NCBI RefSeq assembly: GCF_001280435.1
Contig: NZ_LBIP01000018.1
Location: 496,001 to 560,000, forward strand
Source: Mangrovimonas xylaniphaga
Lineage (GTDB): Bacteria > Bacteroidota > Bacteroidia > Flavobacteriales > Flavobacteriaceae
Length of the DNA stretch: 64,000 nt
Direction of reading: 5' to 3'
In this document: piece after piece, positions 26,730-35,030 of the stretch
How positions within the stretch are numbered: position 1 is the stretch's first letter
Layout of the letters: each line of letters opens with the position of its first letter
Program-made: the position numbers and the translations under genes
The notes under the pieces: generated by a model
The model's database searches: none
What the model saw: the letters and a program-made list of their open reading frames with translations, nothing else
Told to the model about the DNA's origin: nothing

Positions 26730-27837
26730 ATGACTACATCCGATCAAATAAAAGATCTTGTAGAACGCCTGGGAGCGTTGAGGAGGTATCTTTGACATTG
26801 ATGCCAAACTAATCGAAATTTCTAACGAAGAAGAAAAAACATTCGACCCTAATTTTTGGAACGACTCTAAGCAAGCCGAACTGATCATGAAATCCCTCCG
26901 GGAGAAGAAAAAATGGGTTGAAGACTACAACACTTCAAAAACACTTGTTGAAGATTTAGAAGTCCTTTACGAATTCTATAAAGCCGATGATGTTTCTGCT
27001 GAAGAAGTCGATGCGCAATATGCTAGCGCTTTAGAGCTTATTGAACGCTTGGAATTCAAAAACATGTTGTCTGATGAAGGTGACAGTTTAAGTGCTGTAT
27101 TGCAAATTACTGCCGGTGCTGGAGGGACAGAATCCTGCGATTGGGCAAGCATGCTCATGCGTATGTATTTGATGTATGCCGAAAAAAACGGATTCAAAGT
27201 AAAGGAGCTCAACTTTCAAGAAGGTGACGTAGCCGGTATTAAAACCGTAACCTTGGAAATTGAAGGCGATTTTGCCTTTGGTTGGCTAAAAGGAGAAAAC
27301 GGTGTACATCGTTTGGTGCGTATTTCTCCTTTCGATAGTAATGCCAAAAGACACACCAGCTTCGTATCGGTGTATGTGTATCCTTTAGTGGACGATACTA
27401 TTGAAATTGAGATCAACCCTGCCGATATTGAAATTACAACAGCAAGATCCAGTGGTGCGGGAGGACAAAATGTAAACAAAGTGGAAACCAAAGTACAACT
27501 TGTTCACAAACCTACAGGGATTCAGATTTCCTGTTCCGAAACACGTTCGCAACACGACAACCGTGCCAGAGCCTTACAAATGTTGAAGTCGCAGTTATAT
27601 GAAATTGAGCTTCAAAAACAGATGGAACAACGCGAAGACATTGAAGCCGGTAAAATGAAAATTGAGTGGGGAAGCCAAATTAGAAACTACGTAATGCATC
27701 CCTATAAATTGGTAAAAGATGTCCGTACGGGTCATGAAACCGGTAATGTAGATGCCGTAATGGATGGCGATATCGAACCATTTTTAAAAGCATATTTAAT
27801 GATGATGGGACAACAGGAAGCTCCCGAAAATTTATAA
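26730..27837 (+). CDS. prfB: Peptide chain release factor 2, with programmed +1 frameshift
   Basis: RF2 ends translation at UGA and UAA. Translation starts at ATG 26730, reads 21 codons to CTT 26790-26792, then meets an in-frame TGA (26793-26795). Slipping +1 gives GAC and a continuous frame to 27837, for 368 residues, the normal RF2 length. The second frame carries the stop-codon reader SPF (in [11 protein letters not shown]), specific to RF2, and the catalytic GGQ ([11 protein letters not shown]). An ATG at 26887 could start a shorter open frame, but it would drop the conserved N-terminal domain. The arsC-like gene starts 5 bases later. Confidence 0.96.
26781..26796 (+). other. RF2 autoregulatory +1 frameshift site
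   Basis: AGG AGG TAT CTT TGA C: a Shine-Dalgarno-like AGGAGG just before the slippery CTT and the in-frame UGA. Low RF2 slows termination at UGA and favours the shift that makes RF2. This is the classical arrangement, with AGGAGG in place of the E. coli AGGGGG. Confidence 0.93.
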
Positions 27838-27842
27838 ACAAC

Positions 27843-28184
27843 ATGATTGAGATTTATCACAACCCAAGATGTAGCAAATCCCGAGAAGGCATTGAAATCC
27901 TAGAAACTTACGGAGCGCCATTTAAGGTGATTAAATATCTTGAAGACACTCCTGACAAAGCACAAGTGGCCAACTTGGTGAAACTCTTGGGAATTTCACC
28001 TATTGAATTGGTTAGAAAAAATGAAGCTATTTGGAAAACGGAATTTAAAGGGAAAGACCTTAGTGATGACGACATCATTACGGCTATGGCAAACAACCCA
28101 AAACTTATTGAACGTCCAATAGTTATTAAAGGAAATAAGGCCGTTATTGGAAGGCCTGCATCCAAAATCCTTACCATTCTATAG
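27843..28184 (+). CDS. arsC: ArsC-family reductase (arsenate reductase, glutaredoxin type)
   Basis: 113 residues with a thioredoxin-like fold. The active-site Cys is in HNPRCSKSREG (residue 10), and the conserved RPIVIKGNKAVIGRP segment (about 90-105) holds the basic residues used by glutaredoxin-coupled ArsC. Some family members (YffB-like) are not arsenate reductases, and no ars genes lie nearby, so a general thiol-redox role is possible. It begins 5 bases after prfB and is probably co-transcribed. Confidence 0.85.
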   Translation: MIEIYHNPRCSKSREGIEILETYGAPFKVIKYLEDTPDKAQVANLVKLLGISPIELVRKNEAIWKTEFKGKDLSDDDIITAMANNPKLIERPIVIKGNKAVIGRPASKILTIL

Positions 28185-28241
28185 CCCTTTCTTTAGGGTT
28201 TCTTTAACATAACTTTAACCTATGCTGGCTAAACCTTAAGC

Positions 28242-28249
28242 TATTTTTG
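28242..28249 (+). promoter_or_regulatory. -7 promoter element before the 139-aa gene
   Basis: TATTTTTG matches TAnnTTTG exactly and lies 28 bases before the ATG at 28277, which begins the two-gene unit with the receptor. Confidence 0.55.
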
Positions 28250-28276
28250 CGGTCAAACACGTAAAAATAGAGGTTT

Positions 28277-28696
28277 ATGCATAGGTTAATTTTGTTTTTT
28301 ATACTCTTCACATTAGGAACAACTGCAGTAGTTTCCCAAACTAGCGACAGCCAAAAAAGGGAAATGGAACGCTACAAGGAAAAACTAGAAGAGGAAAAAG
28401 AAAATTTCATTCAAGAATTAGTGGATAGTTTGGAAGTGGACGACTTCCAAAAACACATTATCAAACAAAAACTCTACTCTTATTTTGATGCCAAGCAAGA
28501 GCTTTATGAGGCTCGTTTGGAAAGTTATGTCCTACAAGAACAACTTGCCGAGCTTGACAGAACCCATTTTGCAGATTTAAAAGACATTTGTTCGGAAGAA
28601 ACCATCAAGAAAGTTCAAGACGCTGTCCAACATCCACAAGAGCAAATTAAGAAGAATAAAAAAAACAAACGAAAGAGAAAAAAAGCTGACAACTAG
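28277..28696 (+). CDS. Small secreted helical protein, partner of the receptor gene
   Basis: 139 residues. A signal peptide (about 1-20, ending VVSQ) is followed by a highly charged Glu/Lys-rich helical region, likely coiled coil, with one Cys (DLKDICSEE). A strongly basic tail (KKNKKNKRKRKK) closes it. I do not recognise the family. It ends 2 bases before the start of the TonB-dependent receptor gene, so the two are translated from one message; it may be a periplasmic accessory. Not a known lipoprotein: no lipobox Cys. Confidence 0.75.
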   Translation: MHRLILFFILFTLGTTAVVSQTSDSQKREMERYKEKLEEEKENFIQELVDSLEVDDFQKHIIKQKLYSYFDAKQELYEARLESYVLQEQLAELDRTHFADLKDICSEETIKKVQDAVQHPQEQIKKNKKNKRKRKKADN

Positions 28697-28698
28697 AA

Positions 28699-31221
28699 AT
28701 GAAGTATTTATTAACGACCCTTATTGCTTTAATTTGCTTAAGCAACAGTATTTACGCCCAAAAACACAAGGAAATTGTAGTTACAGGAAAGGTTATGGAC
28801 GCCGATGTGAACCTTCCATTGGAATATGCCACGGTTTCCTTTTTTAATACAAAAGAAAACAAAATAACCACTGGAGGTGTTACCGATACGGAAGGTAATT
28901 TTTCCATAAAAGTGCCTACAGGAACTTATAACATTTCTATTGAATATATTTCATACAAGAAAAAAACACTAGAAAATAGAACTTTAGACCACAACACTAA
29001 TTTAGGAACCATCAACCTATCACTGGACGTGGAATCCTTAAATGAAGTGGAAGTAATTGCCGAACGTACTTCTGTGGAAATCAAACTGGATAAAAAAATC
29101 TATAATATAGGAAAAGACATCACCACGGCTGGTGGAACAGTAAGCGACGCTTTAAATAATGTGCCCTCCGTTTCTGTAGATACCGAAGGAGCTATTAGCC
29201 TACGTGGTAACGAGAACGTGCGTATTTTAATTAACGGAAAACCTTCCGCCATGGCAGGTTTTGGTGACTCCAACATTTTAAGTCAGTTGCCTGCTGAAGC
29301 CATTGAACGCGTAGAAGTAATCACCTCTCCTTCTGCTCGCTACGATGCCGAAGGTACTGCTGGGATATTGAACATCATCTTACGTCAAAAAGAGACCCTT
29401 GGTTTTAATGGTTCGGTGAACTTTAACCTTGGTACACCCGATAATGTTGGGTTAACTGCCAACCTTAATTATAGAACCGAAAAGTTCAATTTGTTCTCAA
29501 ATATTGGGTGGCGTTATTTTGATGCGCCTGGATATTTTTTCAGAGATGTGAACTATTTTGACAAGGAAGAAGATGGTGTGATTGAAGAGCCTGAATTCCG
29601 TCGTATTCGTGAAAAGCAAGAAATGGAGCGCTTAAACAGGAACTACAACGGAAACATTGGGATTGAATATTTCCTAACAGAAAACTCTTCGCTTACTGGT
29701 AGTGTATTCTATAGATATGGGGAAGATGCCGACCTTTCCACAAACAATAGCCAGCGCTATGATAATGATGGTACTGAGGTTGAAAAAACGCTTCGTCGTG
29801 AAAAACAAACTGAAGATGACAACAATTACCAATTCTCTTTGAATTACATCAACCATTTCAACAAAGAAGGACATCAAATCACGGCCGATTTTCAATATGA
29901 AAACGACCATGAAAACCAATACACTTTTATTAAGGAAGACTATGTTTTTACAAATGAAGATGATCCAGAACTTATAGTACCTGAACAAATCTTTTCAATA
30001 GAAGATAAAAATGAATTCCTTATCCAAACAGATTATGTATTACCATTAGGAAAAGATGGTCGTTTTGAAGCTGGTTATCGAGGGAATTTTAATAATGTAG
30101 TTACTGATTATATACTTGAACAGGATAATGATTATAATGGTGTATATGAGTTAAACGATACCTATTCCAATATTTTTGACTACACACAAAATGTTAATGC
30201 TGTGTATTCGCAATACGGAAACAAGTTTGGAAAGTTTTCGTTCCTTTTAGGATTGCGTTTGGAACAGACACAATTAAAGGGAAAAATTGATTCCAGATTA
30301 TCTGAAGAAGATTTGAACACTGCCTTTGGATTTCCCATCCAAACCAACTTTAAGAAGGACTATTTAGGATTGTTCCCAACGGTGAATGTGATTTACAACC
30401 TTTCAGGAAACTCATCAGATTCAGAAGAGAACATTTCTTTTGGATACAACCGAAGAATCAACAGACCTAGAAGCTGGTTTATCAACCCCTTCCCTACCAG
30501 ATCCAGTAGTGCCAATGTATTTCAAGGTAATCCTAACCTAGAACCAGCCTTTGCGAGTGCCTTTGATTTGGGCTATTTAAAACGTTGGGATAAATTGACC
30601 TTTACGGCTTCGGTATATTATCAACATGAAACCAATTCGTTTCAACGAGTTCAAGAAATTGCAAATCAAGAGAATAATCAAAGCATACAAGTAATCAGAA
30701 CCATTCCAATAAACCTTTCTACAAATACAAGAACTGGTGGAGAATTTGGAATCCTATACAATCCAAAAAAATGGTTGCGATTAAATACAAGCTTTAACTT
30801 TTTCCAGTTTAATACAGATGGAGACTTTAATGGTGTAGACTATAGTGCCAAGAACAACAGCTGGTTTGCAAGATTTAGCTCTAAAGTTACTCTACCTTAC
30901 AAAATAGATTGGCAAACCAATGCCCATTATAGAGGTGCTGTACAGGATGCTCAAAGTGATACCGATGGGATTTTCTCTATGGATTTGGCCTTTAGTAAAG
31001 AGATAATTAAAGACAATGCCACTATTTCGTTAAACGTAAGAGACGTATTTAATTCCCGTAAACGAACTTCGTTAACAACAACCGAGTTCTTTACAAGATA
31101 CAGTGAAAGCCAATGGCGTCAACGCTCTATAAACTTATCGTTTATATACCGTTTCAACCAACAAAAGCAACGTCAAAGACGTGAAAACAATGGTGGTGAC
31201 GACATGGATTTTGAAGGATAA
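28699..31221 (+). CDS. TonB-dependent receptor-like outer-membrane protein
   Basis: 840 residues. Signal peptide 1-20 (ending IYAQ); a CarboxypepD_reg-like beta-sandwich (about 25-110, with VTGKVMDADVNLPLEYATV and TDTEGNFSIKVPTGTY); a plug domain (about 125-225, with VSDALNNVPSVSVD, SLRGNENVRILINGKPS and SPSARYDAEGTAGILNIIL); then a long beta-barrel (about 235-820). The barrel style, with YDAEGTAGIINI and late NPNLEPAFASAFDLGY, fits the OMP_b-brl_3 type of Bacteroidota receptors. It likely imports an unidentified ligand using TonB energy. No SusD partner is nearby; the 139-aa secreted protein just upstream is the only companion. A terminator follows. Confidence 0.9.
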   Translation: MKYLLTTLIALICLSNSIYAQKHKEIVVTGKVMDADVNLPLEYATVSFFNTKENKITTGGVTDTEGNFSIKVPTGTYNISIEYISYKKKTLENRTLDHNTNLGTINLSLDVESLNEVEVIAERTSVEIKLDKKIYNIGKDITTAGGTVSDALNNVPSVSVDTEGAISLRGNENVRILINGKPSAMAGFGDSNILSQLPAEAIERVEVITSPSARYDAEGTAGILNIILRQKETLGFNGSVNFNLGTPDNVGLTANLNYRTEKFNLFSNIGWRYFDAPGYFFRDVNYFDKEEDGVIEEPEFRRIREKQEMERLNRNYNGNIGIEYFLTENSSLTGSVFYRYGEDADLSTNNSQRYDNDGTEVEKTLRREKQTEDDNNYQFSLNYINHFNKEGHQITADFQYENDHENQYTFIKEDYVFTNEDDPELIVPEQIFSIEDKNEFLIQTDYVLPLGKDGRFEAGYRGNFNNVVTDYILEQDNDYNGVYELNDTYSNIFDYTQNVNAVYSQYGNKFGKFSFLLGLRLEQTQLKGKIDSRLSEEDLNTAFGFPIQTNFKKDYLGLFPTVNVIYNLSGNSSDSEENISFGYNRRINRPRSWFINPFPTRSSSANVFQGNPNLEPAFASAFDLGYLKRWDKLTFTASVYYQHETNSFQRVQEIANQENNQSIQVIRTIPINLSTNTRTGGEFGILYNPKKWLRLNTSFNFFQFNTDGDFNGVDYSAKNNSWFARFSSKVTLPYKIDWQTNAHYRGAVQDAQSDTDGIFSMDLAFSKEIIKDNATISLNVRDVFNSRKRTSLTTTEFFTRYSESQWRQRSINLSFIYRFNQQKQRQRRENNGGDDMDFEG

Positions 31222-31242
31222 CTTCAAAATCACTACAAAAAG

Positions 31243-31271
31243 AAAAGGAAGCCAAATGGCTTCCTTTTTTT
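31243..31271 (+). terminator. Terminator after the receptor gene
   Basis: An 11-bp perfect stem (31243-31253 with 31258-31268) with a 4-base loop, then a T run on the + strand, 21 bases past the stop codon. Confidence 0.92.
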
Positions 31272-31295
31272 ATATTGTAAAAAAACAATCGAATA

Positions 31296-31472
31296 TTAAC
31301 TGTTAATACGACTTGCCTTTTTTTCTTCTCTCATTTCTTTAAGACGTTCCATTAAAGCTCCTCCAATCCAATAAGGAATTACAAACGTCAATAAAAATAT
31401 CATTAACCAGAATCCAATAGTCAATATGGTTAAAAATGCTAAAAATCCTAAATACTGATCAAACTCAAACAT
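31296..31472 (-). CDS. 58-residue single-helix membrane protein
   Basis: ATG at 31472, TAA at 31296. The product begins MFEFDQYLGF, has a hydrophobic stretch of about 30 residues with two aromatic clusters (one long or two short helices), a YWIGGAL turn, and a charged tail (MERLKEMREEKKASR). It is convergent with the receptor gene. A near-perfect promoter, with -33 TTG 20 bases from TATCTTTG, lies 25-55 bases upstream, which makes this a likely real small gene. The family is not recognised. Confidence 0.7.
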   Translation of the reverse strand: MFEFDQYLGFLAFLTILTIGFWLMIFLLTFVIPYWIGGALMERLKEMREEKKASRINS

Positions 31473-31496
31473 GTGGTGTCTTTTTTATAACTCCCG

Positions 31497-31527
31497 CAAA
31501 GATAACACAAAGTGTTTTGTTTTACAA
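31497..31527 (-). promoter_or_regulatory. Promoter of the 58-residue protein gene
   Basis: On the minus strand TTG (31527-31525), a 20-base spacer, then TATCTTTG (31504-31497): both elements match the Bacteroidota consensus. Confidence 0.7.
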
Positions 31528-31687
31528 TAAGAGAATGAATTTTATTAACATAATATTAGGAATGCTCATATAAAGCCAAAACCATAGCAAAACAAAGGCA
31601 TTTTAATATCTTGTGAATAAATATTTTACGTAAAACCTCTCGTGCTTAAATGACTAAAAGTTCTCAAATCGTAATTCTTGATAACAT

Positions 31688-32128
31688 TTAGTTTTCGGAT
31701 AATGCCTTTACCTTTTTTAACGCTTTCGGAAATGTCTCATTAAAATAACCATCAAAACCAGGCACCGTATCCAACTTGACTTCCAACAACGTTTTTCCTT
31801 CATTTTCAATCAATACATAAATCTCTTTAGAACCTGTCCAAGACTTTGTTTGTTCATCAAGTGGTTGCTCTTTACCTTCCTTAAACATTCCCAAGTGTTG
31901 AAAAGCCATTAATTCATTAGTGACCATTTTATCTATTTTACTATACATCCCCTCACCTTTTCCGTCCAGAAACAAAATCTTGCCGCCTTCTTTCCAATCG
32001 GTTTCAAAATGGGAACCTTCCGTAAATACACTTGTCCAGTTTCTGTAATTCTCATCTTCCCAAAGGGCCTTCCAAACTTTTTCTTTTGGCGCTTCAATAG
32101 TAGTAGAAAACGCAATTGTCTGTAACAT
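31688..32128 (-). CDS. SRPBCC (AHSA1-like) domain protein
   Basis: 146 residues. It begins with FSTTIEAPKEKVWKALWEDENYRNW, the N-terminal strand and helix of the START/Bet v1 fold found in AHSA1-type proteins; the C-terminal helix follows GYFNETFPKALKKVK. Such proteins bind hydrophobic ligands; the ligand is unknown. It lies 11 bases after the VOC gene and is the third gene of a peroxiredoxin-VOC-SRPBCC unit. Cytoplasmic. Confidence 0.85.
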   Translation of the reverse strand: MLQTIAFSTTIEAPKEKVWKALWEDENYRNWTSVFTEGSHFETDWKEGGKILFLDGKGEGMYSKIDKMVTNELMAFQHLGMFKEGKEQPLDEQTKSWTGSKEIYVLIENEGKTLLEVKLDTVPGFDGYFNETFPKALKKVKALSEN

Positions 32129-32139
32129 AATTTAAATTA

Positions 32140-32571
32140 TTAAGCATTTTTATTAAAACTCACCATCCACATCACACCAAATTGGTCTATTACCATTCCA
32201 AAATAGTCACCCCAAAATACATCTGCCATCGGCATGGTAATTTGACCTTTTTCCGAAAGGCCGATAAACAGTTTATCAGCTTCTTCTTTGGTTTCCGCTG
32301 AAATTAAAATATTAATGTTCTGTCCAAAACTTACCTCTCCATAAGCAGGATGATTGTCACTTCCCATCAATATGTCATGCTTCCCAATAGGGAGAGAAAT
32401 ATGCATGATCTTGTCTTGATACGCTTCGGGAATTCCCGGTTCGCTTTCCCCTGGAGGAATTTCGTTAAACCTTCCCAAATACACAAACTCTCCTCCAAAA
32501 ACCGATTTGTAAAAGTTAAATGCCTCTTCGCAATTGCCGTTGAAGGTCAAATAAGGATTTATAGCTGCCAT
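32140..32571 (-). CDS. VOC family protein, PhnB-like
   Basis: 143 residues. NPYLTFNGNCEEAFNFYKSVFGGEF at the start and WMVSFNKN at the end are typical of PhnB-type glyoxalase-fold proteins; MHISLPIGKHDILMGSD lies in the middle. The biochemical role of this subgroup is generally unassigned. Gaps of 20 and 11 bases link it to the peroxiredoxin and SRPBCC genes. Confidence 0.88.
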   Translation of the reverse strand: MAAINPYLTFNGNCEEAFNFYKSVFGGEFVYLGRFNEIPPGESEPGIPEAYQDKIMHISLPIGKHDILMGSDNHPAYGEVSFGQNINILISAETKEEADKLFIGLSEKGQITMPMADVFWGDYFGMVIDQFGVMWMVSFNKNA

Positions 32572-32591
32572 AATTTCAAAACTATTTCACC

Positions 32592-33233
32592 TTAATTAAG
32601 GTTTGGATGTGGTGTGATACGTAAATAGGGCTTCACTTCGGTATAACCCTTTGGGAACAATTCGGCGATTTCTTCTGTAGTTACCGATGGTGAGATTACA
32701 CAATCATCGCCTGCTTGCCAATTAGCTGGCGTTGCCAATTTATGATAAGCCGTAAGCTGCAAAGAATCTATCACGCGCAATAGTTCATCAAAATTTCTAC
32801 CTGTAGACGCTGGATATGTAATAATCAATTTTACTTTTTTATCCGGATCAATCACAAACACCGATCTTACCGTAAACTTTTCACTGGCATTAGGGTGTAT
32901 CATATCATACAATTCTGACACTTTCCTATCTTCGTCTGCAATGATTGGAAAATTCACAGTTGTATTCTGTGTTTCGTTAATATCGTCAATCCACCCCTTG
33001 TGGGATTCCAGTCCATCTACACTCAAAGCTACCACTTTAACGTTGCGTTTGTCAAATTCCTTCTTGTACTTAGCCACCGTCCCTAATTCGGTGGTACACA
33101 CTGGTGTATAATCGGCTGGATGGGAAAATAAAATCCCCCAACTATCCCCCAGCCATTCATGAAAATTGATATCTCCTTCGGATGATTGCGCCGTAAAGTT
33201 GGGCGCTTCATCTCCTAATCGTAATGCTGCCAT
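32592..33233 (-). CDS. Peroxiredoxin, Prx6 (1-Cys) type
   Basis: 213 residues from ATG 33233 (MAALRLGDEAPNF), the natural family start; a longer open frame back to 33308 adds an unsupported N-terminus. The peroxidatic Cys is in HPADYTPVCTTELG (about residue 46), with the upstream Thr and the conserved Arg further on (KFTVRSVFVID). The C-terminal extension with DDCVISPS and GYTEVKPYLR is typical of Prx6. It reduces hydrogen and alkyl peroxides using a thiol donor. First gene of a three-gene unit. Confidence 0.92.
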   Translation of the reverse strand: MAALRLGDEAPNFTAQSSEGDINFHEWLGDSWGILFSHPADYTPVCTTELGTVAKYKKEFDKRNVKVVALSVDGLESHKGWIDDINETQNTTVNFPIIADEDRKVSELYDMIHPNASEKFTVRSVFVIDPDKKVKLIITYPASTGRNFDELLRVIDSLQLTAYHKLATPANWQAGDDCVISPSVTTEEIAELFPKGYTEVKPYLRITPHPNLN

Positions 33234-33479
33234 AATAATTGTTTTTTGATTCCTCTTTAAAGGTAACAATAAAGCAACTGAAAACGAAACAGTTAACATA
33301 AACATCACTTTTTATTCATCTTAATTTCAACACCTTAAAAACACCTATCAACTACCTTTTCCATCTCCAAACTTTCATCATAAATACAAGGAATTTTTAT
33401 CTCAAACACTATTCAAATTTGATATAGAAAACCACTGTCAATAATTGCTGATTCGTTATTAATTCACCTTCAAATAACT

Positions 33480-33487
33480 TAAATTTG
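33480..33487 (+). promoter_or_regulatory. -7 promoter element for fumC
   Basis: TAAATTTG matches TAnnTTTG exactly, 28 bases before the ATG at 33515. Confidence 0.5.
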
Positions 33488-33514
33488 TGTTTTTAAATAA
33501 AAATCCTAATCATC

Positions 33515-34912
33515 ATGAATTATAGAATAGAAAAAGACACCATGGGTGAGGTACAAGTGCCTGCAGACAAACTATGGGGTGCACAAACCGAGCGTTCAAG
33601 AAACAACTTTAAAATTGGAGCTCCAGCTTCGATGCCATTGGAAATCGTTTATGGATTTGCCTACTTGAAAAAAGCGGCGGCTTATACCAATTGTGATCTT
33701 GAGGTACTTTCTGAAGAAAAAAGGGACTTAATTGCTCAAGTATGTGATGAAATTCTAGAAGGAAAACATGATGACCAATTTCCATTGGTAATCTGGCAAA
33801 CTGGTTCTGGTACCCAAAGTAACATGAACGTTAACGAGGTAATTGCCAATAGAGCCCACCAAATTGCTGGAAAAGTGATTGGAGAGGGAGAAAAAACCAT
33901 TCAACCTAACGATGACGTAAACAAATCGCAATCTTCCAACGATACGTTCCCCACAGGAATGCATATTGCTATCTACAAGAAAATTGTAGAAAACGCCATT
34001 CACGGGGTAATTAAACTGCGTAATACACTTCATGAAAAATCTTTGGCTTTTAAAGATGTGGTAAAAATTGGTAGAACCCACCTTATGGATGCAACTCCTC
34101 TTACTTTAGGTCAAGAGTTTTCTGGTTATGTATCGCAATTGGATCACGGTTTACGTGCTTTAGAAAATACCTTACCTCACTTAGCTGAATTGGCTCTAGG
34201 AGGAACCGCTGTTGGTACTGGTCTTAACACACCTAAAGGATATTCGGAATTGGTAGCTGAATACATTGCAAAATTCACTAACCAGCCTTTCGTGTCTGCC
34301 CACAACAAATTTGAAGCTTTGGCGGCCCACGATGCCTTGGTAGAAACCCACGGAGCATTGAAACAATTGGCTGTTTCCTTGAATAAAATTGCGAACGACA
34401 TTAGAATGATGGCTTCTGGACCACGTTCAGGAATTGGAGAAATCATCATCCCAGCAAACGAACCAGGAAGTTCTATCATGCCAGGAAAAGTAAATCCTAC
34501 CCAATGTGAAGCTTTAACTATGGTTTGTGCGCAAGTAATGGGTAATGACGTTGCTGTAACTGTTGGTGGTACACAAGGACACTACGAATTGAATGTATTT
34601 AAACCAATGATGGCTGCCAACGTATTGCACTCTGCACAACTTTTGGGTGATGCCTGCGTAAGCTTTGAAGAGCACTGTGCTTCTGGTATTGAACCAAACC
34701 ACGCCGTAATTAAGCAATTATTGAACAACTCCTTGATGTTGGTAACTGCCTTGAATACCAAGATTGGTTACTACAAAGCTGCTGAAATTGCCAATACTGC
34801 CCATAAAAATGGAACTACTTTAAAAGAAGAAGCCATCAATTTAGGGTATGTAACCGCGGAAGACTACGATGCTTGGGTGAAACCAGAAGATATGATTGGA
34901 AGTATCAAATAA
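33515..34912 (+). CDS. fumC: Class II fumarate hydratase
   Basis: 465 residues, the usual length. It interconverts fumarate and malate in the citric acid cycle. Visible: [15 protein letters not shown] (about residues 22-36), the substrate loop [11 protein letters not shown] (about 94-104), [16 protein letters not shown] (about 187, catalytic His), and the superfamily signature [16 protein letters not shown] (about 317-332). Cytoplasmic tetramer expected. Monocistronic, with a promoter element and its own strong terminator. Confidence 0.97.
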   Translation: MNYRIEKDTMGEVQVPADKLWGAQTERSRNNFKIGAPASMPLEIVYGFAYLKKAAAYTNCDLEVLSEEKRDLIAQVCDEILEGKHDDQFPLVIWQTGSGTQSNMNVNEVIANRAHQIAGKVIGEGEKTIQPNDDVNKSQSSNDTFPTGMHIAIYKKIVENAIHGVIKLRNTLHEKSLAFKDVVKIGRTHLMDATPLTLGQEFSGYVSQLDHGLRALENTLPHLAELALGGTAVGTGLNTPKGYSELVAEYIAKFTNQPFVSAHNKFEALAAHDALVETHGALKQLAVSLNKIANDIRMMASGPRSGIGEIIIPANEPGSSIMPGKVNPTQCEALTMVCAQVMGNDVAVTVGGTQGHYELNVFKPMMAANVLHSAQLLGDACVSFEEHCASGIEPNHAVIKQLLNNSLMLVTALNTKIGYYKAAEIANTAHKNGTTLKEEAINLGYVTAEDYDAWVKPEDMIGSIK

Positions 34913-34960
34913 TTGGCTCCAATATTCAAAAACTGATAAATATCATAATATCAGATGAAA

Positions 34961-34992
34961 ACGCCGACAATTGATGTCGGCGCTTTTTTTTT
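34961..34992 (+). terminator. Terminator after fumC
   Basis: An 8-bp GC-rich stem (34962-34969 with 34975-34982), loop ATTGA, then a long T run. Confidence 0.93.
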
Positions 34993-35030
34993 AACAAAAA
35001 ATTGAAGAAATTTGAAAAAAATACTACGTT

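Noticed and set aside
26887-27837. prfB as a short gene starting at ATG 26887
   Set aside because: The upstream frame with a +1 shift site gives the full RF2 N-terminus and normal length; the short frame would lack the conserved first domain.
35022-35030. TACGTTTTG as the hutI promoter -7
   Set aside because: It has one base too many between TA and TTTG and overlaps the start codon, so I treat it as chance.
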